This document shows, in pieces, positions 22,575-30,497 of a stretch of DNA of 49,805 nt (positions are counted from its first letter, which is position 1; the number at the start of each line of letters is the position of its first letter). The DNA is from a virus. Below the pieces are notes generated by a model that was given only the letters and a program-made list of their open reading frames with translations, was not told the DNA's origin and did no database searches. Made by a program: the position numbers and the translations under genes. The stretch spans positions 1 to 49,805 of the IMG/VR virus record IMGVR_UViG_3300022927_000032. One strand, written 5' to 3'.

Positions 22575-22632
22575 TATCTTGCTCTCTTAGTTCTATAATG
22601 GGTCTTACTATTTAACTAAAGAGAGGAAGATA
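22575..22632 (+). promoter_or_regulatory. Long SD/start hairpin before the nuclease-methylase gene
   Basis: TATCTTGCTCTCTTAGTT (22575-22592) pairs with AACTAAAGAGAGGAAGATA (22614-22632), about 17 bp with one mismatch and one bulge. The 3' arm carries AGAGAGGAAG and the first base of the ATG. TATAAT lies at the start of the loop. Confidence 0.65.
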
Positions 22633-25169
22633 TGATTTTTTATTCCGAGAAAGATGTTGAGGTTCATTTTCGCAAGGTTTTAGAAGATGCAACAGGAGAA
22701 CATTTTAAAACACTTCGTAAGGTAAAAAACTCAAAAGGAAGACATTGGGAAACAGATGGTGTAATAGAATGGCAAACACCTTCAAAAACACCTGTTAGAG
22801 TTCTTTTAGAAGCCAAATTTGGTGCTGACTTTAAGAAAGCAACTTCAAGAAGTTCGGTTTTAGCTCAAGCTTTGTTTTACTGTAAGCGTTTTGAGGAACA
22901 GGGAGATGACTTACCAAATGTAATATTTATTGGAGATGAGGAATACTGTTTCGCAGTTCCTATGTCTTCCCTTAAATCTTTTTTAGAAGCAGAGGTAGAT
23001 TGGTCAAGAGCACCATCAAATCCAGATCCTTCTTTAGAAGTTAATGTAGATACTCATTTAGAAAGTACTCTTGGAGTAGATGGTGAGCATTTAAAGCAAC
23101 TTTGTGAGGGATTGGCTAGTGCTTGTCTTCAAAAGGTAAAGCCTTCACCTCAAAACATCTCTGCAATGTATCAATATTGGGTAGATCAAATATTCTTAGA
23201 GGGTCACTCATACACACCTGTTGAGATGACAGACATTTTTTTTGGTTGTGTGTTCTACTCAGAGATTGACGAACATTATGTTCAAGAACACAGGGTTAAA
23301 AAGAATACTATCATGATGAGTGGTAAAGAGTACAACATCAATGTTTCAGCTATGAGAGGTTTTTTCCAGCGTAGGGAAAGAGGTCTTTCTAAAAAAGATG
23401 TGGATGAACTTGTTTCCATGAGAGACCGAATTATAGAAGATGATACAAGACGCAGGCAAGGTGCTTTTTATACCCCTACTCTATGGGTAGCAGAAGCTCA
23501 TAAAGAAATGGAGAAAGAGTTAGGGGAAGATTGGAGGGATGAATGTGTTGTCTGGGATTGTTGCTCTGGGACAGGGAATATTACTCGAGACTATGATTTT
23601 CAAAATCTAATTCTTTCCACAGCAGAGAAGCCAGATGTTGATGTTATTAAAAGAGAGTGTTACAACGAGGGTGCATTTGTATTCCAATATGACTTCTTGA
23701 ATCCAGAAGATGAAAGTCCTTTCTTTACAGGTGACTCTGACAACGTATTACCTTTAAAGGTAAAAAAGATGTTAAAAAAGGCTGCTGAGGAAGATAAGAG
23801 GATAGTATTTTTAATAAACCCTCCTTATGCAGAGGATGGTGTTGCAGGGGCTAAAGGAAATACTCGTAAAGGGGTTGCAAGTAACACTCTTGTGAACAGT
23901 GAGATGCCAAAGTTAGGCAGAGCAAATAGACAATTATATGCCCAATTCCTATACCAATGTGAAAAGGTAAGTAGAGATTATGGTTTTGACAAAAAGACCA
24001 TAGGGATTTTCTGCCCTTCCATATTTATGTCCTCTGGGTCTTTTAGTAAGTTTAGAGAATGGTGGTATGCAAAGTATTCATACAAGTCAGGGTTTTTGTT
24101 TCAGGCATCACACTTTGCTGACGTTAAAGGGTCTTGGGGTATTTCCTTTACACTTTGGAGTGAAGGTAATACAGCATTAGAAAGCAATCTTCCTCTTTTA
24201 TTAAAAGACACATGTCAAGCTGAGAAAGTTAGTGTTATTGGGGATAAGAATTTATATTCACCCTCAGCATCTTCGGCATCTTCTTGGGTTTCAGCTCTTT
24301 CACCTGCTTCTTCTAATATAGACACACCAAAGTTTTCTAGTGGTCTTAAAGTTAAAGAATCTGTAAGCAATGACAAAGGTATTGATCAAGATGCTTTGGG
24401 GGTCATGTGCAATATGGGCAATAGTTTAATGAAGTCTGCTACAGATGTTTATTTTATATCTGGAAAGCCCTCTCATAAAGGATGCTGTAATTTCCCTTTG
24501 GTTGAAGGAGAAGGGTGGAGAAGGGCTATTTCCTTATTCTCAGCTAGAAAGCTTGTTTCATCTAATTGGGTTAACCAGAAAGATGAATACCTAATACCTG
24601 ATGTAAGCAAAGAGGGTTATGAAGATTGGGTTGATGATTGCCATGTATATGCTCTTTTACACTCTTCTAATAACATAGTTTCAATGAGAAGCCTCGATTA
24701 CAAATCTAAGAAGTGGGATATTTATAATCACTTCTTTTGGATGAGTAGAGCAGAGGCTATGGAGTTGTATGGAGAGAGCAAGGAAGCTAAGTCTCTTTAT
24801 CGAGATGCTAGAAACAACCCAATCTCTTATAATAAGAGTTCTGGGCAAGTTAAAGAGTGGAGAAAAAATGGAGATCCTTACTTCTCATATATTCTCCCTA
24901 AGCTAACTCTTTCTTCACTCTCAAGAGAAATCTTGAGTGATCTTCAAAAGCTCTTTATTGAGACTATACCTTATAGGTCGCAGATAACACATGAAAAAGG
25001 CTTAGACTTACACTTAGGCTCATGGGATGCTGGCATCTACCAGCTTAATAAGATTTGGAAGCAATTACCTATTTTGAATAAAAAGTGGGAAGCTTTGAAA
25101 GTAAAGCACAGACAACTTGGTAAAAACCTAGAGCATGGAGTATATACTTTTGGGTTTTTGAAGAAATGA
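22632..25169 (+). CDS. Type IIG-like restriction-modification protein (nuclease + N6-adenine MTase)
   Basis: 845 residues. Residues 36-66 hold a PD-(D/E)XK-type nuclease motif (TDGVIEWQ...VLLEAKFG: D42, E60, K62). An MTase domain follows, starting at RRQGAFYTPTLWV (about 280), with AdoMet motif I WDCCSGTGNITRD (about 308-320) and the catalytic N396-PPY. Residues about 520-845 would be the target recognition part. This order (nuclease, helical linker, methylase, recognition) is that of type IIG/IIL (MmeI-like) enzymes. Phage roles could be self-methylation against host restriction, or attack on competing DNA. It overlaps the next pentapeptide gene by 4 nt. Confidence 0.78.
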   Translation: MIFYSEKDVEVHFRKVLEDATGEHFKTLRKVKNSKGRHWETDGVIEWQTPSKTPVRVLLEAKFGADFKKATSRSSVLAQALFYCKRFEEQGDDLPNVIFIGDEEYCFAVPMSSLKSFLEAEVDWSRAPSNPDPSLEVNVDTHLESTLGVDGEHLKQLCEGLASACLQKVKPSPQNISAMYQYWVDQIFLEGHSYTPVEMTDIFFGCVFYSEIDEHYVQEHRVKKNTIMMSGKEYNINVSAMRGFFQRRERGLSKKDVDELVSMRDRIIEDDTRRRQGAFYTPTLWVAEAHKEMEKELGEDWRDECVVWDCCSGTGNITRDYDFQNLILSTAEKPDVDVIKRECYNEGAFVFQYDFLNPEDESPFFTGDSDNVLPLKVKKMLKKAAEEDKRIVFLINPPYAEDGVAGAKGNTRKGVASNTLVNSEMPKLGRANRQLYAQFLYQCEKVSRDYGFDKKTIGIFCPSIFMSSGSFSKFREWWYAKYSYKSGFLFQASHFADVKGSWGISFTLWSEGNTALESNLPLLLKDTCQAEKVSVIGDKNLYSPSASSASSWVSALSPASSNIDTPKFSSGLKVKESVSNDKGIDQDALGVMCNMGNSLMKSATDVYFISGKPSHKGCCNFPLVEGEGWRRAISLFSARKLVSSNWVNQKDEYLIPDVSKEGYEDWVDDCHVYALLHSSNNIVSMRSLDYKSKKWDIYNHFFWMSRAEAMELYGESKEAKSLYRDARNNPISYNKSSGQVKEWRKNGDPYFSYILPKLTLSSLSREILSDLQKLFIETIPYRSQITHEKGLDLHLGSWDAGIYQLNKIWKQLPILNKKWEALKVKHRQLGKNLEHGVYTFGFLKK

Positions 25170-25879
25170 GTTTGGGTATGAAGCCTAGAGAAAAATATGA
25201 GGATTTATTTTTCCACAACGAAGACTTCCCTATCCTTGATCTAAATGTACATTTAGTGAAGTGTCATTTCTATGCTTCAAGGTTTAAGAAGACTTCTTTC
25301 AAAGGGTCTATTTTAGAGGACTGTACTTTTGACTACACTATCTTTAGTAGGTGTAACTTTGATGGGGCTGTACTTAAGGATAGTGATGTCTCTGTGTACA
25401 CAAAGCAGGTCTATTTTAGAGGTTGTAGCTTTAAAGGTGCTACTATATCACTTCTGGTAGATGGGGATGCTGTTTTTGACAACTGCAACCTAGAAGGTGC
25501 GACTTTTAAAGATTGTGACTTTGCCTGTGCAAGTTTTCAAGGCAGCAACTGTAAAGGGGTAGACTTTACAGGCATTACATATAACTACCAAGAAGCTCAA
25601 GATCAGCATTTCAATGGATATAACCATGACCCTCGCTTATTGTTTCAAGGTGCTGATCTCTCTGGGGCTAAGTTTGATGGGTTTTCTTTAAACCATGCAC
25701 AATTTGAGGGTGCTATTTTGGATGGTGCTAGCTTTAGAGGGTGTGACTTAAGTTCAGAGCTTGTAGATCTCACAGGTTGGGGCTGTTGTGACTTTTATTC
25801 TGAGGGGACTAGCTTTAAGGGTTGTGACATGAGTAAAGCAGACTTCACAGATGCTGATCTTACGGGTGTTTTGAAATAG
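25166..25879 (+). CDS. Pentapeptide-repeat protein 3
   Basis: 237 residues, repeats through nearly the whole length (HFYASRFKKTSFKGSILEDC; CNLEGATFKDCDFACASFQG; CDMSKADFTDADLTGVLK). Central positions are F or L, as the family needs. It has no C-terminal extra domain. ATGA overlap with the nuclease-methylase gene means translational coupling, so the two may work together, for example a DNA mimic that restrains the nuclease (speculation). Confidence 0.8.
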   Translation: MSLGMKPREKYEDLFFHNEDFPILDLNVHLVKCHFYASRFKKTSFKGSILEDCTFDYTIFSRCNFDGAVLKDSDVSVYTKQVYFRGCSFKGATISLLVDGDAVFDNCNLEGATFKDCDFACASFQGSNCKGVDFTGITYNYQEAQDQHFNGYNHDPRLLFQGADLSGAKFDGFSLNHAQFEGAILDGASFRGCDLSSELVDLTGWGCCDFYSEGTSFKGCDMSKADFTDADLTGVLK

Positions 25880-25883
25880 TTTT

Positions 25884-25938
25884 TTTATTTCTTCTATACT
25901 TCTATATTCGATAATAGATAGTAAAAAGGAGAAATAAA
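25884..25938 (+). promoter_or_regulatory. SD/start hairpin with GATAAT in loop
   Basis: TTTATTTCTTCT (25884-25895) pairs with AGGAGAAATAAA (25927-25938), 12 bp with one G-U pair, covering AAGGAG and the first base of the ATG. Inner TCTAT pairs with ATAGA. TTCGATAATAG is in the loop. Confidence 0.6.
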
Positions 25939-26768
25939 TGACTAAACTACCTACAAAAATATCAGTTTATTGGGACTATCAAGACAGCCTATACGAAATT
26001 CTCGAAGAAGAAGAGATTGAGAATCTAACAGTAGAAGAGAAGCTGGAAGAGCTGGGTCTTGAAAGAGAAATCGAAATTCCAAGAAACATACTTCTAGAGA
26101 TGGCTCTCACTCCAAAAGATGATAGAGAATTCCTTCTTTCGGATTATTTGTCAGACACTTATGGCTACACCCATTTTGGCTGGGTTGTTATGGAAGAAAA
26201 AGCTCTGAAAGATATGGAATTTAGAAATGTCTATGTCGGAGACTTGGAAGACAGCTTCGCATCTTTAAACCTAGATGGGTTAAGGCTAAGTAAGTCTGAA
26301 ATGCATGTTACTTTCAAAGATGTTCACTTTAAGGGTGCTGTTTTTACAGGGTCTGATATTAAGTCTTCCTCATTTATGAATTGTGGAATGGCTTCTGCTA
26401 ACTTTACGGGGTGTGATCTTAGAGAAGTCTACTTTGCTTACTGTGACCTTAAAGATGTAGACTTCACAGGTGCTGATGTAAAAGGTGCTATCTTTAAGAA
26501 ATGTAAAAACTTGACCATAGAGCAACTTAGAAAAGTAAAGTCTGGGTTCATAGATATTGAAATAGGAGATATTTTAAAATCGACAACCTCCACAGAACAA
26601 TATGTAGTGATTGCTGTTAAAGGCGACAAGATTAAAATGAGAAACATAAGAACAGGTCGTAAATATATTAGGAAAGCTGTTTTTGATAACTCTGGGCATC
26701 AGGGCAAAGTTATGATTTCAGTGATAGATAATCGTAGAAACATCTACTATAACTTTAAGAGGAAGTAA
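25938..26768 (+). CDS. Pentapeptide-repeat protein 4 with C-terminal beta domain
   Basis: 276 residues. Residues 1-95 are an acidic N-terminal domain (YDQDSLYEILEEEEIENL type sequence). Residues about 96-190 are the repeats (VHFKGAVFTGSDIKSSSFMN; CDLKDVDFTGADVKGAIF). The C-terminal 80 residues begin IEIGDILKSTTSTEQYVVIAV and end in basic, Tyr-rich sequence (NRRNIYYNFKRK). This end resembles those of the genes at 13791 and 27514. It may be a small beta-barrel for binding. AAGGAG precedes the ATG within a hairpin. Confidence 0.75.
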   Translation: MTKLPTKISVYWDYQDSLYEILEEEEIENLTVEEKLEELGLEREIEIPRNILLEMALTPKDDREFLLSDYLSDTYGYTHFGWVVMEEKALKDMEFRNVYVGDLEDSFASLNLDGLRLSKSEMHVTFKDVHFKGAVFTGSDIKSSSFMNCGMASANFTGCDLREVYFAYCDLKDVDFTGADVKGAIFKKCKNLTIEQLRKVKSGFIDIEIGDILKSTTSTEQYVVIAVKGDKIKMRNIRTGRKYIRKAVFDNSGHQGKVMISVIDNRRNIYYNFKRK

Positions 26769-26771
26769 GTT

Positions 26772-27512
26772 ATGAAGAATTTAAATAACCTTGAAGAAAG
26801 AGTATCAAACCTAGAGAAGAAGTCTGCTCGTAAGAGAAAGACTATCGGAGATACAGTTAAGGACCTAGAGTTCCTAAGATCTGCACACCCAGATAATCTT
26901 AGTGCCTCTGAGCTAACTAGAATAGTTAAAGATAGAAGAATCTCTAAAGAGTTGAAAGCAGCGATTAGAAGTTATGTTAAAACTCAAGCTAAATATTTTG
27001 AGCTTCGTGATAAGAGACTAGATCTTTCTCGTTTAATTAAGGGTCTCTCTAGAACAGAGAAAGAAACAGTAGCATTAGCCTATTCTGACAAAATGGATCT
27101 GATAGTAGAGAAACTTACCTCTGCTATTAAGCAGACTACTTTGACTTATAATGGGAAGAAGTTAAGTCCTGGTATCCATGTAGAAAAGACAGAGAATGGT
27201 CAAAATAATGGTGTGTTCGACAATAGAAAATTCAGAGTCAAGTTTATTTTTAAGCCTTATGACTTTGCACACTATATCTTTGCTGTCTATCCAAATAGGC
27301 ATGTCAGGACAAAGGTATTGCCTAATGGCTTTGACCAAGACGATTTCTTTTCAAAGCTATCTGATGCCTTTGGGAAAAGTATTGAGAGACACCTGCCAGG
27401 TTTTACTTCGATAATAAGTAGTTATGACCTTGTAAACGCAAACTATCATGGCAATGGTGTGTTAGATATTACAGTTGATGGATTAATCCATTACATAGAG
27501 AAGAAGAAATAA
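26772..27512 (+). CDS. Tagged soluble protein F
   Basis: 246 residues, starting 3 nt after the preceding stop with GAGGAAG as ribosome site. The tag is diverged (residues 4-19, LNNLEERVSNLEKKSA). A helical region follows, then a mixed domain with aromatic beta segments (FRVKFIFKPYDFAHYIFAVY). No membrane segment. It sits between two pentapeptide genes, spaced 3 nt and 1 nt, so these three are one operon. Confidence 0.65.
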   Translation: MKNLNNLEERVSNLEKKSARKRKTIGDTVKDLEFLRSAHPDNLSASELTRIVKDRRISKELKAAIRSYVKTQAKYFELRDKRLDLSRLIKGLSRTEKETVALAYSDKMDLIVEKLTSAIKQTTLTYNGKKLSPGIHVEKTENGQNNGVFDNRKFRVKFIFKPYDFAHYIFAVYPNRHVRTKVLPNGFDQDDFFSKLSDAFGKSIERHLPGFTSIISSYDLVNANYHGNGVLDITVDGLIHYIEKKK

Positions 27513-27513
27513 A

Positions 27514-28782
27514 ATGGCTAATCCAATACATGTAGAAAAAGCCTTAAGTGGTGAGAAGGATCTAAGAAACCTAGACCTGTCTGGTGCTAATTTAAAAGGA
27601 GCTGAACTTACAGGAGTTGACCTAAGAGGTTCTAACCTTAAAGGAACTAACCTTAAAAATGCTGAATTGGCAGGCTCTGATTTCAGAGGTTGCACCTTTG
27701 ACAAAAATACTAAGCTAATTATGGCTCGGTTAAGCGATTCAGACTTTAGAGGTGTTAACTTCAATGGTTTAACTCTCTTTTATCTTGTCACAGTAAGGTC
27801 TGATTTTTCTGGTGCTAGTTTTGTGGGGTGTACAATAGATATTTTCAAATCAGAAAAAGCTAACTTTACAGGTGCAGACTTTACAGGTGCTACTCTGAAG
27901 GATACAGACTTTACAGAAGCTAATCTTTCAAAGGCTAAGTTTGTAAGAGCAAATCTTAAACTCGCTAGCCTAGGAGGTGCTAACATAACAGATGCAGACT
28001 TCACTAAGGCTGATCTTAGTGGTGTATTTTTCAGGAAAGTTGATTTAAGTACAGCAGCTTCCTTTTCTGGTGCTACGTTTGTTAATGCTAAGATGCCTCA
28101 TGCTAAACTCAAAGACATGGATCTTTCCAATGTAGATTTCACAGGTGTAGACCTCTTTGGTGCAGATTTGTCTGGTTCTATTCTCAGAGGTTGTTTGTTT
28201 GAGAGCACAGAAGCTAATCGGGCTCTCTTTCATGGGTCTATTTTAGAAGAAGCTATCTTTTTATATAGTAAAATTAGCGGTTGTAGTTTTATGAATGCAA
28301 AAGTTAAAGGTGCTAGCTTCACAAAGTGTAATCTGAATAGATCAGGCTTTCATGGATCAGACTTAACTGGTGTCTCCTTTGATGGTGGAGATCTTATCTT
28401 TTGTGGGTTTGTTAATACTGAGATTAAAGGTGCAACTTTCAAGAATGTTGATTTAAGATACTCTGACTTCTACAAAGCAACAGGAGAAAGATCTGCTACC
28501 TTTTCAAAAGTGGAAGCACAGAAAATCAAAGCTGGTGATGTTCTTACTAGTCAACACCCTAACATGAGAGACACTGAGTTGGATGTTATTAAAGTAACTC
28601 CAAAGATGCTTTTAGTAGCTCTCAATTTAGGGGATCTAGGCATTAAGACTTATAGGAAGAAGAGGAAATTGGGTCTTGTTCGAGTAGGTGATAACACTAC
28701 TTACTACGCTGAGTATGTGGATTATAATAAATACAAAGTCACAAGTGTTAAAGCATATGATACATGGAGCTTATTAAGTTAG
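27514..28782 (+). CDS. Long pentapeptide-repeat protein 5 with C-terminal beta domain
   Basis: 422 residues, the longest of the five. Near-perfect A(D/N)LxxA/F repeats run from about residue 15 to 330 (DLSGANLKGAELTGVDLRGS; ANFTGADFTGATLKDTDF), about 60 units, giving a beta helix of roughly 15 coils. The C-terminal 95 residues (KIKAGDVLTSQHPNMRDTEL, then VIKVTPKMLLVAL) form a separate domain like those of the genes at 13791 and 25938. Basic, tyrosine-rich end. Possibly a DNA mimic or scaffold. No catalytic motif. Confidence 0.82.
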   Translation: MANPIHVEKALSGEKDLRNLDLSGANLKGAELTGVDLRGSNLKGTNLKNAELAGSDFRGCTFDKNTKLIMARLSDSDFRGVNFNGLTLFYLVTVRSDFSGASFVGCTIDIFKSEKANFTGADFTGATLKDTDFTEANLSKAKFVRANLKLASLGGANITDADFTKADLSGVFFRKVDLSTAASFSGATFVNAKMPHAKLKDMDLSNVDFTGVDLFGADLSGSILRGCLFESTEANRALFHGSILEEAIFLYSKISGCSFMNAKVKGASFTKCNLNRSGFHGSDLTGVSFDGGDLIFCGFVNTEIKGATFKNVDLRYSDFYKATGERSATFSKVEAQKIKAGDVLTSQHPNMRDTELDVIKVTPKMLLVALNLGDLGIKTYRKKRKLGLVRVGDNTTYYAEYVDYNKYKVTSVKAYDTWSLLS

Positions 28783-28793
28783 TTTTTTTTTAA

Positions 28794-28850
28794 AACCCCC
28801 TGACTAGTTATTGATAATAAGAGTAATTAGTCTAATAAAGAAAGGGGGTT
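28794..28850 (+). promoter_or_regulatory. C-run/TTGATAA leader of metG
   Basis: AACCCCCT (28794-28801) is a perfect match to AGGGGGTT (28843-28850), which is the metG ribosome site. Inside, GACTAGTT (28802-28809) pairs with AATTAGTC (28825-28832) with one G-U pair. TTGATAA (28811-28817) lies in the loop, 10 nt after the C-run. Confidence 0.6.
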
Positions 28851-28853
28851 ACT

Positions 28854-30380
28854 ATGAACAACTATTATGTTACAACACCTATATATTATGTGAACGACAC
28901 ACCTCATATAGGTCATGCTTATACAACAATAATAGCAGACACATTAGCTCGTTGGGAAAAGATTAAAGGTAATGATACTTACTTTTTAACAGGAACTGAT
29001 GAGCATGGTTTAAAGATTGAACAGTCTGCTAAAAATAAAGGTGTGTCTCCACAAGAATTAGTAGATGATGTCTCACAGAGCTTTCGAGATCTTTGTTTAA
29101 AAGTAGATAGTTCTCCTAATGACTTTATCCGTACAACTGAATCTCGACACAAAGAAGTTGTTAAAGATCTCTGGCTTAAGCTAGTAGAATCAGGTGACAT
29201 TTACTTAGGAGAGTATTCAGGTTGGTATAGCGTTAATGATGAGGCTTATTTCACAGAAGATGAAATAGTTGATGGTAAAGCACCCTCTGGTCACAAAGTT
29301 GAATGGTTAGTAGAAAAATCTTATTTCTTTAGACTTTCTAAGTACACGGATTTGCTTCTCAATCACTTTGATGAGAACCCAGACTTTATCCAGCCAAAGA
29401 AAAGACTGAATGAAGTTAGAAGTTTTGTTAAGCAAGGGTTAAAAGACATTTCTATATCAAGAAGCACATTTTCTTGGGGTATAGAAGTTCCAGAAGACCC
29501 TGAGCATGTAATCTATGTGTGGCTTGATGCTTTAGCTAACTACATTAGTGGTTTGGGTGGTTTCGAGGGTTCTCTTTTCGAGAAGTATTGGGGAAACTCA
29601 CACCATATCATTGGGAAAGATATTCTCCGATTCCATGCTGTGTATCTCCCCTGCTTCTTACTTAGCGTTGGTGAAGATCTTCCAAAGAAGATTATTGCAC
29701 ATGGCTGGTGGACAGCAGAGGGTGAAAAGATTAGCAAGAGCAAGGGGAATGCCATTGACCCTAATAAAGTAATTGATGCAATAGGAAGTGATTCCTTTAG
29801 GTATTTCTTACTACGAGAGATCTCATTAGGTTCTGATGGAGACTTTAGCTATAACTCATTAGTTTCTAGAATAAACTCTGACCTCTCTAATGAATATGGG
29901 AATCTTGTTAGTAGAACGCTAGGCTTACTTAAGAAGTATAGAGCCTCTAAGATACCAGAGTCCTATGAGCTAGGGCTAGATGAGGTAGAATTGCTCAAGG
30001 TGATTAACTCTTCAAAGAGTGAATTAGAGCTTGCCTTTGACAACTACCGCTTAAATGATGCTTTGAAAGCAATCTGGAAAGTGGTTAAGGCAGGCAATAA
30101 GTATGTGAACGACACAGCACCTTGGGTTCTCTACAAAGAGGGTAAAGATAAAGACCTAGATAGGGTTTTATACACTCTTGTAGAGCTCTTAAGAGTCATT
30201 GGTATTTGGACTTCTCCTTTCTTGCCAACTTCTTCAAAGAAGCTTTTAGATAGTCTTGGAGTGGTCAATAGAGATTTCCAATCTTCTATTAAGTGGTTTG
30301 TATTAAAGCCCAACACCGAAATCAAAGACTCTTTGCAACTGTTTCCTCGCTTAAATCTAAAACCAGAGGACATCAAATAA
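28854..30380 (+). CDS. metG: Methionyl-tRNA synthetase, full length
   Basis: Charges tRNA-Met with methionine using ATP (cytoplasm). 508 residues, the normal length for the short alphaproteobacterial/mitochondrial type. HIGH motif H18-IGH, TGTDEHGLKIEQ, the connective peptide (EYSGWYSVNDEAYFTEDEI) without zinc cysteines, WLDALANYISGLGG, KMSKS motif K292-ISKS, and an anticodon-binding helical domain (DNYRLNDALKAIWKVVKAGN; DTAPWVLYK). No C-terminal tRNA-binding domain. All key motifs are intact, so it is probably active. It is flanked by its own promoter-like leader and a terminator. Such genes in phages are typical of very large genomes. Confidence 0.95.
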   Translation: MNNYYVTTPIYYVNDTPHIGHAYTTIIADTLARWEKIKGNDTYFLTGTDEHGLKIEQSAKNKGVSPQELVDDVSQSFRDLCLKVDSSPNDFIRTTESRHKEVVKDLWLKLVESGDIYLGEYSGWYSVNDEAYFTEDEIVDGKAPSGHKVEWLVEKSYFFRLSKYTDLLLNHFDENPDFIQPKKRLNEVRSFVKQGLKDISISRSTFSWGIEVPEDPEHVIYVWLDALANYISGLGGFEGSLFEKYWGNSHHIIGKDILRFHAVYLPCFLLSVGEDLPKKIIAHGWWTAEGEKISKSKGNAIDPNKVIDAIGSDSFRYFLLREISLGSDGDFSYNSLVSRINSDLSNEYGNLVSRTLGLLKKYRASKIPESYELGLDEVELLKVINSSKSELELAFDNYRLNDALKAIWKVVKAGNKYVNDTAPWVLYKEGKDKDLDRVLYTLVELLRVIGIWTSPFLPTSSKKLLDSLGVVNRDFQSSIKWFVLKPNTEIKDSLQLFPRLNLKPEDIK

Positions 30381-30420
30381 AAAAAAGACTCATATTGTTT
30401 ATGATATGGGTCTTTTTTTT
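30381..30420 (+). terminator. Terminator after metG
   Basis: AAAAAAGACTCATAT (30381-30395) pairs with ATATGGGTCTTTTTT (30404-30418), 15 bp with one G-U pair, loop 8 nt, followed by T. It starts one base after the metG stop. Confidence 0.9.
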
Positions 30421-30448
30421 GCTTAGGGAGATTTATATATCTTCTATT

Positions 30449-30497
30449 AACCTCAATGTCTGTGAGATAATATTTACAGAACATTGAGGTTTTTTTT
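30449..30497 (+). promoter_or_regulatory. Terminator-shaped hairpin abutting a start codon
   Basis: AACCTCAATGT (30449-30459) is a perfect match to ACATTGAGGTT (30481-30491), with CTGT/ACAG inside. Eight T follow and then directly the ATG at 30498. The GAGG ribosome site is within the 3' arm. The loop contains GAGATAATATT. The hairpin may both end read-through RNA and hide the ribosome site. Confidence 0.65.
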
